Shown here one piece after another: positions 47,135-58,779 of a DNA stretch of 64,000 bases. Every line of letters begins with the position of its first letter. Position 1 is the stretch's first letter. The DNA lies in the NCBI GenBank assembly GCA_016808115.1, contig JAEQBH010000193.1:1302001-1366000 (forward strand), read 5' to 3'. A model generated the notes under the pieces. The model was not told the DNA's origin. It made no database searches and saw nothing but the letters and a program-made list of their open reading frames with translations. The translations under genes were made by a program, and so were the position numbers. This stretch comes from Tetrastigma voinierianum (Eukaryota; Streptophyta; Magnoliopsida; Vitales; Vitaceae).

Positions 47135-48493
47135 ATAGGTTTATAAATACCTAGAGCTTAATGTCGGATATTAAAGTATAGCTTAGTATCAATAAGTTAG
47201 GTATACGATTACTTAGAATTTGATGGGCACGGGTTAGATCACGCATTCATTGTGCATTTTGATGAATGGTGTGTATAACATGAATTGTTGTGTATGATGT
47301 GTTCTTTGTATGCTTGGTGAGTAGCATAGGAAAAATGTTAAACACTAGGGTCGAGAAAATAAAAACCTTAGGAGGTTGAGAAATTTTGGGCAAATTAGTC
47401 CAGAATTAAATGAAAAAAAAAATGTGTTGAGGAGAAAAAAAATTTCTGAGGTTTTAAAGTGTGTAAAACAGGAAAAAAAATTTTTTAATGAATTTATTTG
47501 AGTTATAAATGGAACATAAAATTTTTTATTTTTTATTTTTACTGGCTTAATTATTCTGATGAAATTTGCGGAACAAAGGAAAAAAAAAATGATGAGTGAA
47601 AAAAAAAAAAAGGTTGCAGAAGAGGCAGGAGTCTAGCTGGGCTACTGCCCATTTTTTTTGCACTAGGTCACAATACAACAAATTGTATCATGACACAGGG
47701 CCTGGGAGGGCGCATAGCAGGCGTGCATGGCCAGCCAGGACACGGCCAGCGATACGACCCGCTGACGAGGCTAGTAGTGGGTACAGCATTTTGATAGGCC
47801 CCATGGGTGGGGCGATGTGCTGTAGCGACGCATGGCACGGCCATAGGGTGAGTCGCGATACAAATTTGTATCGTGGTTGGGGGCGACCGTTTGGTGTTGC
47901 GATACGGAGCAGCAAGGTTGCGATACGAAGCAATAGCGCCACTGCGACAAAGCGCGAGGCAACTGCGACATCGCGGCGGTAGGGAACGTGTTCGCGATCT
48001 GAGGTTCTGTGACCGGGTGTGACACGGCGTGAAGCGTAGCGACCGCGACTGCGGCACCACGGTTAGTGCCATTTGCGCGACCGCGGTGGAGCCTGACCAT
48101 GATACGGCGTAGTAGCGCCATGACCTGACCCGGTCACGGCGCTACGACCTGCAGCGTAATGCGACTGAAGCCCGTAGGTGCGCGGCGTACTTACTTTCGA
48201 CCGGTTGACTTCGGTGCAGCATTTACAGTCAATGTTTGGATCACTGTTCATGAACACTTTTCATGAGCACTATTCACGAGATTTTAAAAAATAATAATAA
48301 TAAATAATTAAAATAAAATAAAATAAATTTTTTGTTGCATATGATTTAATATATGGAATTATTGTCTTGCATTACCTATGAATGCATTGACATTGCGTAT
48401 GAAAATTTTTAGGTATGCGAATAGTGTCTCGGGGCTGTGTTTACACCCTTAGAGATACTTCATTAAAACTTAACTTGCCATTTGACATGAGTA
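47135..48493 (+). other. Element D leader with GC-rich cassette
   Basis: No gene. The first part is AT-rich with A runs (47409-47480, 47579-47612). From about 47625 to 48290 lies the cassette shared with LTR O: hairpin TGGGCTACTGCCCA (47638-47651), second stem-loop (47667-47694), many GCGATACG/GCGAC words, then ATCACTGTTCATGAACAC (48240-48257). An A/T-rich stretch follows to gag. Confidence 0.6.
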
Positions 48494-49380
48494 GATGGCT
48501 AGTCGGAGAAGAGGGCGTAGGGTGATCCAGGGTGATGGCAGAAGCGCCACCCCGGTGTTGCTGGCGGACCTTTGTTTGAGTGTAGGGATTGCGGTTGTTG
48601 CCACGGCTGTGCTAGTCGTGGGGTAGCCGGGGAGGTGCGAGTAACCTCCGGAGGTTCAAAGGCACATCATCCTCCGATATTTACGAGGGGAGGAGAGATC
48701 CGATGGTGTGGAACCGTGGTTAATGTAGGTTGAGAAGGTATTGGAGGCTGGGATCACCTACGATACGACCGGGATCGGCTGCATGGTGACTAGAGGTGAG
48801 GCCCAGTATGATGAGCTGAGCCCAAAGACACTCTAGAGACCTAGAGGCAATGACATGGGCAGAGTTCCAGGAGCTGTTCATGGGCAAGTATTTTCCGGAC
48901 ACTACGAGACATGTGAAGGCTTAGAAGTTCCTAGAGCTGAAGCAGGGGGCCATGACTGTGATTGAGTATGTGGCGAGGTTCACGCAGTTAGCTTGCTTTG
49001 CAGGCGATTATGTGGCCACATACCTGGCCAAGGTCAGGAGGTTTGAGAATGGATTGAAATTGTCCATTCGGGGCAGGATTGTAGGACTTCGCCTATAAGA
49101 CATGGACTCTATGGTTGGGGCTTGCCACGACCGTAGAAGTCGAGGATGCTTTCGGGCACTCGGGATGCGGGTGCCAGTAGAAAGGCGGGAAGTCGGTCTT
49201 CTTCAGTTCGAGAAAGAAGCGAGAGGCTTCTAGTTCCGCCTTCCCGGGGCCACGGCCATCGGGCGGGACAGTCAGGGGTTACCCGGTCAGGCTAGGCGAG
49301 ATGGTGTGAAGTACCATTGCCAGCGGCCGGACATATGAAGAGATTACCACAGAGACGGGGATCCCGGGGTTTTGGGACGT
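48494..49380 (+). pseudogene. Element D gag remnant
   Basis: Gag would form the particle and bind RNA. The start is ATG at 48494 (MASRRRGRRVIQGDGRS). The core reads, in pieces, FQELFMGKYFP (48860-48895), KFLELKQGAMTVIEYVARF (48925-48982) and GLKLSIRGRI (49054-49083), the retrotransposon Gag domain of chromoviruses. A CCHC zinc knuckle is suggested by KYHCQR then GHMKR (49308-49352), split by a frameshift. Stops occur at several points, for instance in the W/R codons near 48627 and 48917. The start was chosen because it fits the distance from the primer site and the family's MA(S/R)RR opening. Confidence 0.75.
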
Positions 49381-50110
49381 GCTTGATCCTAGTCGACGGT
49401 AGGATATGAGAGGATCTGAGTTCATTCCTCCACAGCCCGGTACGAGACCCGGAAGGCAGTCATCAGTTGGGATTCTTTGCTGGGTTTTTCTGTTTGCGTG
49501 CTGCGGAAAGGGCGGAAGGCGGTGTGGGGCGAGGCGGAGGGCGAGGCCTGAGGGCGGAGACATTAGGAGTTTAGGGCGTGTTTATCTTTGTCCACACCAT
49601 CGGCCCGAGTCAGTGGTGGCCCCAGGTCATCTGAGAATTATGTTTTGCTATCTACTATGGGAAAGAGTGTTATTTGATTCTAGTGCATCGTATTCATTCA
49701 TTGCTGCATCAGTTGTGATAGAGTTAGGCGTAGAGGTTGAGGCCTTGGAGGAGCCCTTGTATGTGAGTTCTCCCTTAGGGATTAGGGTGAGGATAGGGAT
49801 GATATGTCGAGGTTGCGAGTTAGAGATCTCGAGGATTCTACTCACAGTGGACCTGAGGGTCATGGACTATGTCGAGAGTTCGCGATAAATCACGGGAATA
49901 GATTGGTGACAACTACGAGGTGCGTCATCGATTGTGGCGTAGGAGGTTATACGCCACACATGCGGGACCAGGCCTGTGTTTGTATTTCGGGGGGGACAGA
50001 GCATGATGGGCCACCCATGCGATTGTGCGAGTCCTAGTTGTCGAGGGACAGTTGGCGGGTTGGCTAGTGAGCCTTACCCCAGAGGACGAGGTGAGCCTAG
50101 ACTTAGATCT
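49381..50110 (+). pseudogene. Element D aspartic protease remnant
   Basis: A 161-codon open piece (49406-49888) contains VLFDSSASYSF at about 49667-49699. The catalytic triplet is D-S-S instead of the D-S-G normal for this family, a missing key residue. The fold continues with VEALEEPLYVSSPLG and ISRILLTVDLRVMDY. Stops and frameshifts follow before the reverse transcriptase connection (LDLPRVVCEYKDVFPDELSG, 50095-50160). Confidence 0.8.
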
Positions 50111-51010
50111 ACCTCGAGTAGTCTGCGAGTATAAGGATGTTTTTCCGGATGAGCTGTCGGGATTGCCTCCGCAGAGGGTTGTAGACCGGTATCGGGATTA
50201 CGCCTGATGCCGCCCGTCTCATGACTTCACATAGGATGGTGCCGGGTTAAGCTCTGGAACTGGAGTCTAGCTACATGAGTTGGATAGGGGTTCGTGAAGC
50301 CAGAGCACTTCCTGCATGGGGCGCTTAGTTCTATTTGCAAGAAAAGACAAGACCCTTGTTGTGCATTGAATTCTGACGGTGAAACGGGGTTACCGTCAAG
50401 ATTAAATTTTTATTGCCGAGTTGACGATTTTAATCGGTGGTTGAGAGGAGCGAGTATGCTCCCAGATGAACCTTGCCTTTGGTTACCATCAGTTGAGGGT
50501 TAAGGAGATAGATATCCCTAAGACAGCGTTCAGGATGCATTATGGGCACTTTGAGTTTACAGTGATGCCCTTTGGATTAACGAATGCGCCAGCGACATTC
50601 ATGGACCTCATGCATAGGGTATTCCGACCACTATTTTGGATCAGGTTATTAGGTGAGATTAGCCCGTGGATGACGCATTTGATCATTCGGTCAGGAGAGG
50701 AGCATGAGTATCATTGAGATTATTTTACGATTGTTGAGAGACCATCAGCGTATGCTAGAGACTAGTAAATCAAAGAGTTTTGGCTTCTTTGAGGGTGAGA
50801 TTTTTGGGACACGTGGTGTGGCATCAGGCGATGTCCAGGTGGACCCCAGTGAGAAAGGTCGGCGGGCGTAGGTTAGGATAGGCGAAGTCGGTCTTCGAGA
50901 TCATAGTTTCTTTGGGATTAGTGGGTACTACGGAGATTCATTGAGTTTCTCCTGATTAGTGGCTTTTTTATGTGAGATTGACCGGCGAAGGTCAGGTTTG
51001 ATTGGGATGG
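50111..51010 (+). pseudogene. Element D reverse transcriptase remnant
   Basis: It begins with VVCEYKDVFPDELSGLPP (50119-50172), the connection to RT. The palm/fingers part survives as GYHQLRVKEIDIPKTAFR and HFEFTVMPFGLTNAPATF (50478-50600). The catalytic Y/F-V-D-D segment is damaged: indels near 50640-50680 leave only a VDD triplet out of the normal context. Downstream stops are frequent. Not functional. Confidence 0.8.
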
Positions 51011-51500
51011 CCCGTCGCGAGAAGGCATTCCGAGTTGAAAAGGAGCCTTGCCGGCTCCTATGTTTGTAGTCTCGGACGGGGACGGGGGTACCACCGGTGT
51101 ATTGTGATGCCTCGAGGGCCGGGCCGGGATGTTTGGTCTGATCGGGAGGGTAGTAGCTTATGGTTCCCGTCAGTTGAAGAATCATGAGTAGAATTACCCC
51201 ATACACGATATGGAGTTGGCGACCGTAGTCTTTGCCTTGAAGATTTGGCGCCACTACTTATATGGTGAGCAATTCGAGGTGTACTTAGACCCGCAAAAAA
51301 GTGAAGTACTATTTTCACTTGTGGCGGGACCTCAATAGAGCAGCCTTGAGATGGATGGAGTTCCTAGAGGATTATGATTTCACTTTGCATTACCACCCTG
51401 GTAAGGCAAATGTAGTGGCTGATGCACTTAGTCGGAAGTCACGGGGAGTATTGGCTAGTATAGCTTTCTAGGAATGAATCTTTGGAAGCGTGGGACGGTT
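51011..51500 (+). pseudogene. Element D RNase H remnant
   Basis: RNase H of the Ty3/gypsy type degrades the RNA in RNA-DNA hybrids. Pieces read VVAYGSRQLKNHE (51152-51190), HDMELATVVFALKIWRHYL (51205-51262) and ADALSRKSRGVL (51420-51455). Stop codons and a frameshift lie at 51188 and around 51290. Confidence 0.8.
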
Positions 51501-52410
51501 GGGCTCACAGTATAGCGGCTGAGGCTCGGGGAACATTAGGGAGTTAGTAGCTACGCAGTCTGTTGAAGCAGTGATCGAGTCCGGGGCAAGACGTGAAGAT
51601 AGTGTCCATATGGATAGGGTGCGGTCAGTACGGTGACGAGGGCTGGACCGTCCACGCAGATGGTAGTCTTTGGTATAGAGGACGGGTAGTGGTTCCCCAG
51701 TTGACAAATTTGAGAGAGGAGATTCTTAGGGAGTTTCACTGCTCTCGATTTATTGTGCATCCAGGATCTTTGTCGCCAGTACTATTAGAGCGGGATGAAG
51801 AGACATGTAGGGGACTTGGTTCAACGATGTCTCACGTGTCAGGAGGTTAAGGCTGAGCACCAGAAGCCAGTAGGGTTACTTCAGCCATTGGAGGTGGCTG
51901 AGTGGAAGTGGGAGCGTGCCACGATGGATTTTTATGACCCACTTGCCACAAACACCGCAAGGACATGATGCGGTATGGGTGATAGTGGACCGGCTCAAGA
52001 AGTTGGCACATTTTCTAGCCGTGCGGATAACCTTCACATTGGAGAGATTCTGCCGGTTGTATATTCGAGAGATAATCCGGCTACATGGAGTACCAGTATC
52101 CATAGTGTCGGATAGAGATCCGAGGTTTATGGCTCACTTTTGGAGGAGTTTTCAAAAGGCTATGGGCACTCGGCTGACCATGAGTATAACTTTCCACCCA
52201 CAAACAGATGGTCAGTCAGAGAGGACCATACAGGTGTTAGAGAACATGCTGGGAGCATGCGTCCTGGATCATAAGGGTAGCTGGGAAGAGCACTTGGCCT
52301 TAGTGGAATTCACCTACAACAACAGTTATTAGGCGAGTATACAGATGGAATCATATGAGGCATTATATGGGAGGCCATGCAGATCACCGATATGTTGGAT
52401 CGAGGTGGGA
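51501..52410 (+). pseudogene. Element D integrase remnant
   Basis: Integrase inserts the cDNA. The zinc-binding N-terminal domain is seen as FHCSRFIVHPG and KRHVGDL plus RCLTCQEVKAEHQ (51735-51862). The catalytic core lies mostly in one open frame of 138 codons (51916-52332). The first catalytic Asp (MDF, about 51924) is one frame off. The second is in IVSDRDPRF (about 52105-52131) and the Glu in TDGQSERT (about 52200-52223), with the normal 35-residue spacing. Then YEALYGRPCRSPICW (52350-52395). Confidence 0.85.
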
Positions 52411-53010
52411 GAGAGCTCCATCACTGGTCTTGATCTGATTAAAGACACCTCAGAAGGAGTGAGCGATACGACAGCGTCTTCTACGCTGACTTTCGAGCTG
52501 GAAACCAGGAAGAGCTATCTTGATGCGACATTGACCCTTAGAGTTCGAGGTTGGAGATCACTTCTTCTTGAAGGTGATTCCTAAGAGAGGAGTGGTCAGG
52601 TTCGGCAAGCGTGGGAAGCTATCGTTTAGGTTCATTGGACCCTTCGAGATACTCGAGAGGGTAGGCATTGTAGCGTACCGGTTGGCTTTACCGCCCATCA
52701 TGTTAGGTGTCCATGAGGTATTCCACGTCTCCATGCTCCGGAGATACACTCCAGATCTAGCTCATGTAGTGGATTGAGGAGAGATTGAGGTTGAAAAGGA
52801 TGGGACATTCGAGGAGGGACTAGTGTGCATTATGGATAGCAGGGATCAGGTTTTGCAACGCAAGGCCGTGAGGTTAGTGAGGGTGCTATGGCAGCACGGT
52901 GGAGTGGAGGAGTCAACATGGGAGCGCGAGGACATGATGCGGGCCACCTATCCCTTCTTGTTTAGGGATGAAGGTACGTGGTTTAGTCGTTTAATACTTA
53001 AATGACTAGT
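52411..53010 (+). pseudogene. Element D integrase C-terminus and chromodomain remnant
   Basis: Open pieces at 52568-52777 and 52823-53005. The first holds KRGVVRFGKRGKLSFRFIGP and GVHEVFHVSMLRRYTPD, the GPY/F-type end of integrase. The second holds RLVRVLWQHGGVEESTWE, the chromodomain end that marks chromoviruses. A stop lies between them, near the WDG/WIE position. In the family the chromodomain steers insertion to heterochromatin. Confidence 0.8.
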
Positions 53011-53089
53011 TTACATGCATGGCATAGTGAACGTCGCATATTCATATGATTTGTTTTGATTGTCTGAATTCGGAATGAGAAATTCTTTT

Positions 53090-53099
53090 AAGGAGGAGA
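53090..53099 (+). promoter_or_regulatory. Element D polypurine tract
   Basis: AAGGAGGAGA directly before the 3' LTR. Confidence 0.8.
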
Positions 53100-54817
53100 T
53101 GTAAGGCTTAGAGAAAATTATAATTTTTCTAAAAATGGTAAATAGTAATTTCGGTCAAAATCCAAAGTTTTTCTAGATCTCGGATGTGAAGCAGGACTTC
53201 AGGTTGGAATTGTCTCGCGAAATCTAGCTACCACGTCGAATCTCGTCAAATTCCGAGACAGTCGGAATTTCAAGTTTTTCGAGACATCGGGTGTCGGGTG
53301 CCGTATGACGGCTTGTGAGAGACATGTGATGTGAAAAAAGTCACCTACTACATGTACCCATGTGACACATGTTGCATGATTAGTGAGATGATGGAGATGA
53401 ATGGCAACTGGGTAAGCCATGTGTCAAAAAATCAAAACTAAAGGACAAAATGGGGATTTAGTAAAAAGAATAAGTGAATAAGACAAAAGAAGAATAGTCT
53501 TCGTCTTCTCCAATTTGAAGGAAAAAAAAGGGGCAGTGAGGGGCCAAACCAGTTTTAGAGAGAGAATGAGTGACTTCTCTCTAGATTTCCCGGCTTTCGG
53601 ACCGTCGGTTCTCATCGGGCCAAGAAGCAAAGTTGATCTAGCCCGCGTGGACACCGATTTTGTGGAGTTCCGACAACTCCAAGAGGTAGGCATCTTTTCC
53701 TACTTGGTTTATTCTTTGGCTAAGAGTCATTTTAATGGATGGGGACTTGTTGAGGCACGGATGGTAGCTTTGATTAGAGATCTTGGGCGAGTGAAGAAAA
53801 TCCACTGATATTGTGTGTGTAGTGGTAGTGCCAAACCTGAGGTTTCATTGATTGGCATGATGAATGTTGTGTGATTTTTGTGTGGTTTGGGTGATTAGAG
53901 AATGAATTGCTTGAATTGTTATTAGCATGTGAGCTAATTTTGGTGTTATTGATTGCAATTGAATAACACATGAATTATGTGAATTTAATTTTGTTAATAT
54001 ATACATGTAAATATTAGCATGAATTGTTTGGAAATGGCATAATCAAATTCCATATGCCTTAAGGGCACCATGCGATAGGTGTGAGTGCATGACACGAAAA
54101 TGAAAGAAAAGTAAAAATGGTTGTGAAAGGAATTTCAAGTAAGATTTTCTGAAGAATTGTCTTGGAGAGTGGTCCAACAGTTCATCTTGGAGGCTGACCT
54201 ATGACTGTTCGGAAAAATGATCCAGCAATTCGCCTTGGAGGGTAGCCCAATATATTTACCGAAATTCGGTATGATGTTTTCAAGAACAAAAAGCTTTTGT
54301 TTCGAAAATGAAGTTTTTCTTTCATTTGGCTTAGGCATGTGTGAGGGAGTCAGTGAGGACTCGAGACATGAGATTGGGCATGTAGACATTCAAGTAGGAT
54401 CATGTATTTGCTTGAGTGTGTTTGGTTGCCATTACATGTGCACTTAGGTGGGGAGTAACCAATGTAGGAAATTATCGCTACTGGGCATTGCTCACCTTGT
54501 CGAGGGATCATTATTTCAGGTACAGGGAGTGTACAGGAGGACGACGCTCACTAGAGGCCTGGATTTTAGAAGCGGGTTGTGGCTTTGTGGTATTCATTTG
54601 TATAACATGTATTAAAACTTTAAATTTTGATATATGTTTTGGTTAAGAGTAAAGTAATAACTCTTGAACTATTGTAATATAGTTGATGTACTTTGGTGAG
54701 TATTGATGTATGGGCCCAAGTGGCCATTTTTACTCATGTATAGGTCTCATAATATGAGACACAGGTATTCCGTAGGTTGACGGGTTGTCAACGGACCCCC
54801 GAGATCGGGGCGTCACA
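53100..54817 (+). repeat. Element D 3' LTR
   Basis: TGTAAGGCTTAGAGAAAA to CGGGGCGTCACA, 1718 bp. It carries two to four short minisatellite units (54150-54250) with GTCCAACAGTTCATCTTGG, the form also found in LTR E. Closest relatives in the window are the 5' copy and N1. Confidence 0.88.
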
Positions 54818-55237
54818 GTTTTCGGATAGTCCGAGGACTGATTTTTGGGACTAAGTAATTGTTCTTGTGTGCCATTTTATGTGTTAGAGTTAAAATGAAT
54901 AATGGTGTTGGTTTTCTTGCCCTAAGGGGAATGTTTGGTTGTGTTTTGAACCATGGGAAGCTGCCATATTGTGGTAGAACACGTGCTTAGGAGCTTTAAA
55001 TTGGTTTTGGATAGGAAATAAAGGGAATTTGGTAGTGAGTCCTTCAGGTAAATTGTAGCCACATCAGTGAACTTGATGTTAGGCTTTTGAATTTCTCAAA
55101 TTGGACCTATGTAGCACAAGTTATGGTCCATTTACCCTGAATAGTCTAGTGGAAGGGCTGCCCGAATTGTTCACCAGGGATGGGTTCACCCTGGAGGGGT
55201 TCACCCCGGATGGTTCCGCCCGGATAGGGCCATGCAA

Positions 55238-55884
55238 GACCTCCAACTTCAGAAGGTCATAACTTCTTCGTCCGAACTCCGTTTCAAGTGTTCTTAGACT
55301 CTATAGAAAGCCCATTGAGTCAAGATTCCAGCCTTTGGAGGGCAATGGGTCTGGGTACGTCGGAAGGGTTCCGGGCGGTCAGTGGTAGTTATGGTAAGAG
55401 GCGAATAGTGCGTGTGACCCTCCGCCTTCGAGGTCATAACGTCTTCGTCGAACACTTCTGTTTGGTTGTTTTTAGACTCTATAAATCCATTGAGTCATGA
55501 TTCAAAACCGTATGCTATTGGAGGTTAGTGGGTTGGGCGGCGAGAGAAAGGGCTCGAGCGAAGTCGGGTAGGCTAAGGTAAGATTTTGCATAGTCTCATG
55601 TGTGACCTCCAACTTCAAAAGGTCATAACTTCTTCGTCTGAACTTCGTTTTGGGAGTTCTTAGACTCTATGAAAAGACCATAGAGTCAAGATTCCATCCG
55701 TATGCCCGTGTAGGTTATTGGGTACTAGATCTTTCCGGAAAGGAGCTCTCGGACAGGTCAAGTAGGCTGTCCGGGTAAGGCTGGCTAGTCATGTGTGACC
55801 TCAAACTTCGGAAGGTCATAACTTCTTCGTTCGAACTCCGTTTTAGGTGTTCTTGGACTCTATGGAAAGCCCATTGAGTCAAGT
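55238..55884 (+). repeat. Four-copy tandem array in LTR E (about 185-bp period)
   Basis: Copies at 55238-55330, 55415-55503, 55603-55695 and 55797-55884 share GGTCATAACTTCTTCGTC, GAACTCCGTTT and TTCTTAGACTCTATAGAAAG, then CATTGAGTCAAGATTCC. LTRs C (21463-21550, 27676-27755) and M (34687-34773) have a single copy. Confidence 0.85.
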
Positions 55885-57884
55885 GTCTAGAAATGTACCT
55901 ATGGAGGGCAGTAGGTGATCATAACCCTGCTGAAATGCTATGTTTTTCACCAAGTGTGCAGGTTGCATGGTTATGTAGAGGTGAATAGCCGGGATATAAC
56001 ATGACCATTTCTTGTCATGTTGTAGGCTACTGTATTGGGTATGGTATGGCTGTCTATGGGAGGCGATGAGAAGCCATATGGTTTATTTCAAACAACTTGG
56101 GATTGAAGGATAAAGGATTTCTATGATCGGTTTCACACAGTCCAAGATTATGGTGGGTTGGGGTTGGAACTGGAAACTAAAATTTTCTAGGTTTTCTGGT
56201 TGTTTGATGTTGTATGGATGATTGGAACCAAACTGATTCATGTTTGTGAAGGGGCCATGAGGTACCCTGTTGGATGGGTCCAAGATTGTGACCTGGTTAT
56301 GTGTTATTGCTTAAATGAATAACATGCAGTGTGAATTTCGTTAATATATATATATATATATATATATATGCATGCTTGATATATTAACATGAATTATTGT
56401 GAAATGGCATATTGCATTTCATATGCACTGGGGCAACCTAGAACTGTAGGTGTGAGTGTATGTCATGTTTTCGGAGGGTTGGCTTACAATTGGTTATCGG
56501 AGTATGTCCACAAACAAATGAAAATCTGAGGGTTGTCAAATGAATTTCATGGGAAGATTTTCCGAAGAATTGCCTTGGAGAGTTGTCCAACAGTTCATCT
56601 CGGAGGAAGACCCATGACTGTTTCGGAGAGTTATCTAGAAATTCACCTCGGAGGGTTGTCCAATAGAATTTTATTAGAAAATGGTATTATGTTTTTAGGA
56701 ATAAAACCCTTTTGTTTTGAAAACAGTGTTTCTCACACTTGGCTTAGGCATGAGTGAGGGAGTCAGTGAGGGCTCGAGATGTGGGGATGGGTGAGTCACA
56801 TTCTCATCCATAACATGAACATTTAGTGAGGGGCTTGTATGTTTTACTTGAATGTTTGGTGTGTCATTGCATGAGCACTTAGGAGGGGATTAACCCATAT
56901 AGGAGATTGTATTCTTGGGCTTTGCTCGCGGGTCATGGGATCCCCGCTTTTCCGGTACGAGGGGTATTCGAGGGAGACGACGCTCACTAGAGGCCGCTTT
57001 TGAGAAGAAAGTTGACATGTGGCTTTGATTTTATATGTTTTGTAAAACATGTTGGATAAGAGTGAAATTAAATCTAGAAACTATTGTATTATAGTTGGTT
57101 ATATTTGTGAGTACGGATGTATGGGCCCGACGTGGCCATTTTTACTCATGTTTGAGTTTCGGGTAAAGAGACGCTCATTTTGTGGCATTGAGACACTCAA
57201 TGGCCACGTGTATTCCGCGAGTTGACGGATTGTCAACGGGACCCCCGGGTAGGGGCGTCACACTCGGGACATGGGATAGGGTGAGTCACATTCTCATCCA
57301 TGACATGTAGGCATTTTAGTAGGAACGTGCATGTTTTTACTTGAATGTGTGTTGTGCCATTGCATGTTAACTTAGGTGGGGAGTAGCCCTTATAGGAATA
57401 ATTCTCTATTGGGCATTGCTCACCTCGTCGTGGGACCCCCTTTCAAGCATAGGGAGTGTGTAGGGAGATGGTGTTTACTAGAGGCCGTGATTTTTAAGGA
57501 AGCCGGAATGTGATTTTGATAAATATTTTGTAAACTATATTAGAACAAGCTAGTTTTAATATATGTTTTGTATAAGAGTGTTGTAATAAACTCTTATGGA
57601 TTATTGTGATGTAGTTGTATATTAGGGATATGGACAGATAGACCTTGTGTGGTCATTACTACTTTCGTTGAGACCCTGGATGGGTTATGGTTATACTATT
57701 ATACAGGTTGTACGTTGGGTAGAGCTCCTCGAACAAAGGAGACTTTGCCCGATTTTTTTGTGAAAATATGGATCCCGATAAATGGGACACAATAGTGTGG
57801 TATCGGGTCACCTGAAATTGATAGGAATTCCGCGGGTTGACGGGTTGTCAACGGGACCCCCGGTTTTTGGGGCATCACAATTAA

Positions 57885-58364
57885 TTTATTATTTTAGGAG
57901 ATATCCGTTGGGGCTCCATCTATAAATGGTAGCTCACTCCTCTCTTGTTTACACACACTTCTCACCTTGAGACCTTTCTTTCAAGCTCTCTCATCTCTCT
58001 CTTGCTCAAGTGCTTCCAAGCACTCTTCTCTCTCTTAAGTGCTCCCAAACACTATATTTAATTTTCAAGTGTTTTCATACCAAACACATTTCATTGGAGG
58101 AACATCATTGTTTAGGTTGTATTGTAACTTACCAAGGGAGTGCACCCGAGGCGAGATATGGCTGTTGAATCCTAGAAGTAGAGCGCCGGTTCCCTACTAC
58201 ACCACGGTTACAAACTGAAGGAGGGCGAATCTACTATAATGATAGTGCTATTGCACACATCAACCATCAAATCAGATAAGTCATCTTACCTTAATCGTTC
58301 CTCATTTTGTTTGTTTTGGGCTAAGTCAAATTCCTTAATCTTTTTTTAAAAGACCTTCTATTAG
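57885..58364 (+). repeat. Copia LTR (3' portion) interrupted upstream by F
   Basis: TATAAATG at 57921-57928 is a TATA box, followed by CT-rich leader-like sequence. It ends just before the primer site at 58365. It is the direct continuation of 42151-43136 once F and one ATTAA are removed. Confidence 0.65.
57921..57928 (+). promoter_or_regulatory. TATA box of copia LTR
   Basis: TATAAATG in context CATCTATAAATGGTAGC. Confidence 0.55.
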
Positions 58365-58376
58365 TGGTATCGGAGC
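58365..58376 (+). promoter_or_regulatory. Copia primer-binding site (initiator-Met type)
   Basis: TGGTATCGGAGC, one mismatch to the initiator tRNA-Met complement. Confidence 0.8.
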
Positions 58377-58553
58377 TTAAGGCAGTAGATGGTAACTTGT
58401 TAGTACACGTCTAGGAAAAATCTGTCAACAAGGCAATAAGAGTTTAAGACAAATGGGGGTATAGAGAACCATTGTGACCTCTCCCCTTACTTGAGGATCT
58501 TATTACTGTCCTAGTTTATGTTCATCCAAAAAATGTTGTTCAAACAACAATAA
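58377..58553 (+). other. Copia leader fragment
   Basis: Homologous to 17021-17215. Similarity ends around 58548, so the element is broken off before gag. Confidence 0.65.
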
Positions 58554-58779
58554 GTTGGTGCACTACAAGTTCTCTAACTTTTCTACCATGCTTTTCGTCT
58601 TCATTTTTATTGCATGTATTATTTTGACTTTTTGTTGCATTTATTATTAGATCTTACATTTGTTATTATTATTACTACTACTTCTACTAATTCTAAATTC
58701 CCTTTCTAATTATAAACCATGTTTTATTTTCTAAATTTTATAAAAACCAACTTTTTTATCTTTAAATCTAAAATAATAA
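58554..58779. other. AT-rich DNA
   Basis: No signal; short ATT and TAC runs announce the repeat field. Confidence 0.4.

Larger units (their letters stand above)
46020..54817 (+). mobile_element. Element D: two-LTR Tekay-type chromovirus, nested in E
   Basis: 5' LTR 46020-47119, 3' LTR 53100-54817, GTTTT on both sides. Internal order: primer site, long leader with a GC-rich cassette, gag, protease, RT, RNase H, integrase, chromodomain, purine tract. All genes are present as traces but broken. It is the most complete Tekay-type copy in the window. Confidence 0.92.
45270..57262 (+). mobile_element. Solo LTR E, nested in F and split by element D
   Basis: Its parts are 45270-46019 and 54818-57262 (about 3.2 kb), from TGTGAAACCATGGAAAATC to AGGGGCGTCACA. 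The right flank is CTCGG (57263-57267). The left flank ends CGG and looks like the same duplication with two bases lost, because joining the F halves as GTGAGGA-CTCGG-GACATGGG restores a motif seen in other LTRs here (compare 46648-46668). It contains the four-copy array at 55238-55884 and an AT microsatellite (56343-56370). Confidence 0.75.
43137..57879 (+). mobile_element. Solo LTR F, split by nested LTR E and element D
   Basis: Its parts are 43137-45269 and 57263-57879 (about 2.75 kb in all), from TGTAAAACCTGAGAAAA to GGGGCATCACA, flanked by exact ATTAA. It carries two copies of a block with TTAGGCTTTTGAATCACTC and ACCTCTATAACTCAAGTTAT (44178-44234, 44366-44424). Confidence 0.85.

Noticed and set aside
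49279..49563. Minus-strand frame in the D gag-protease region
   Set aside because: It is a shadow of the plus-strand polyprotein; no independent signal.
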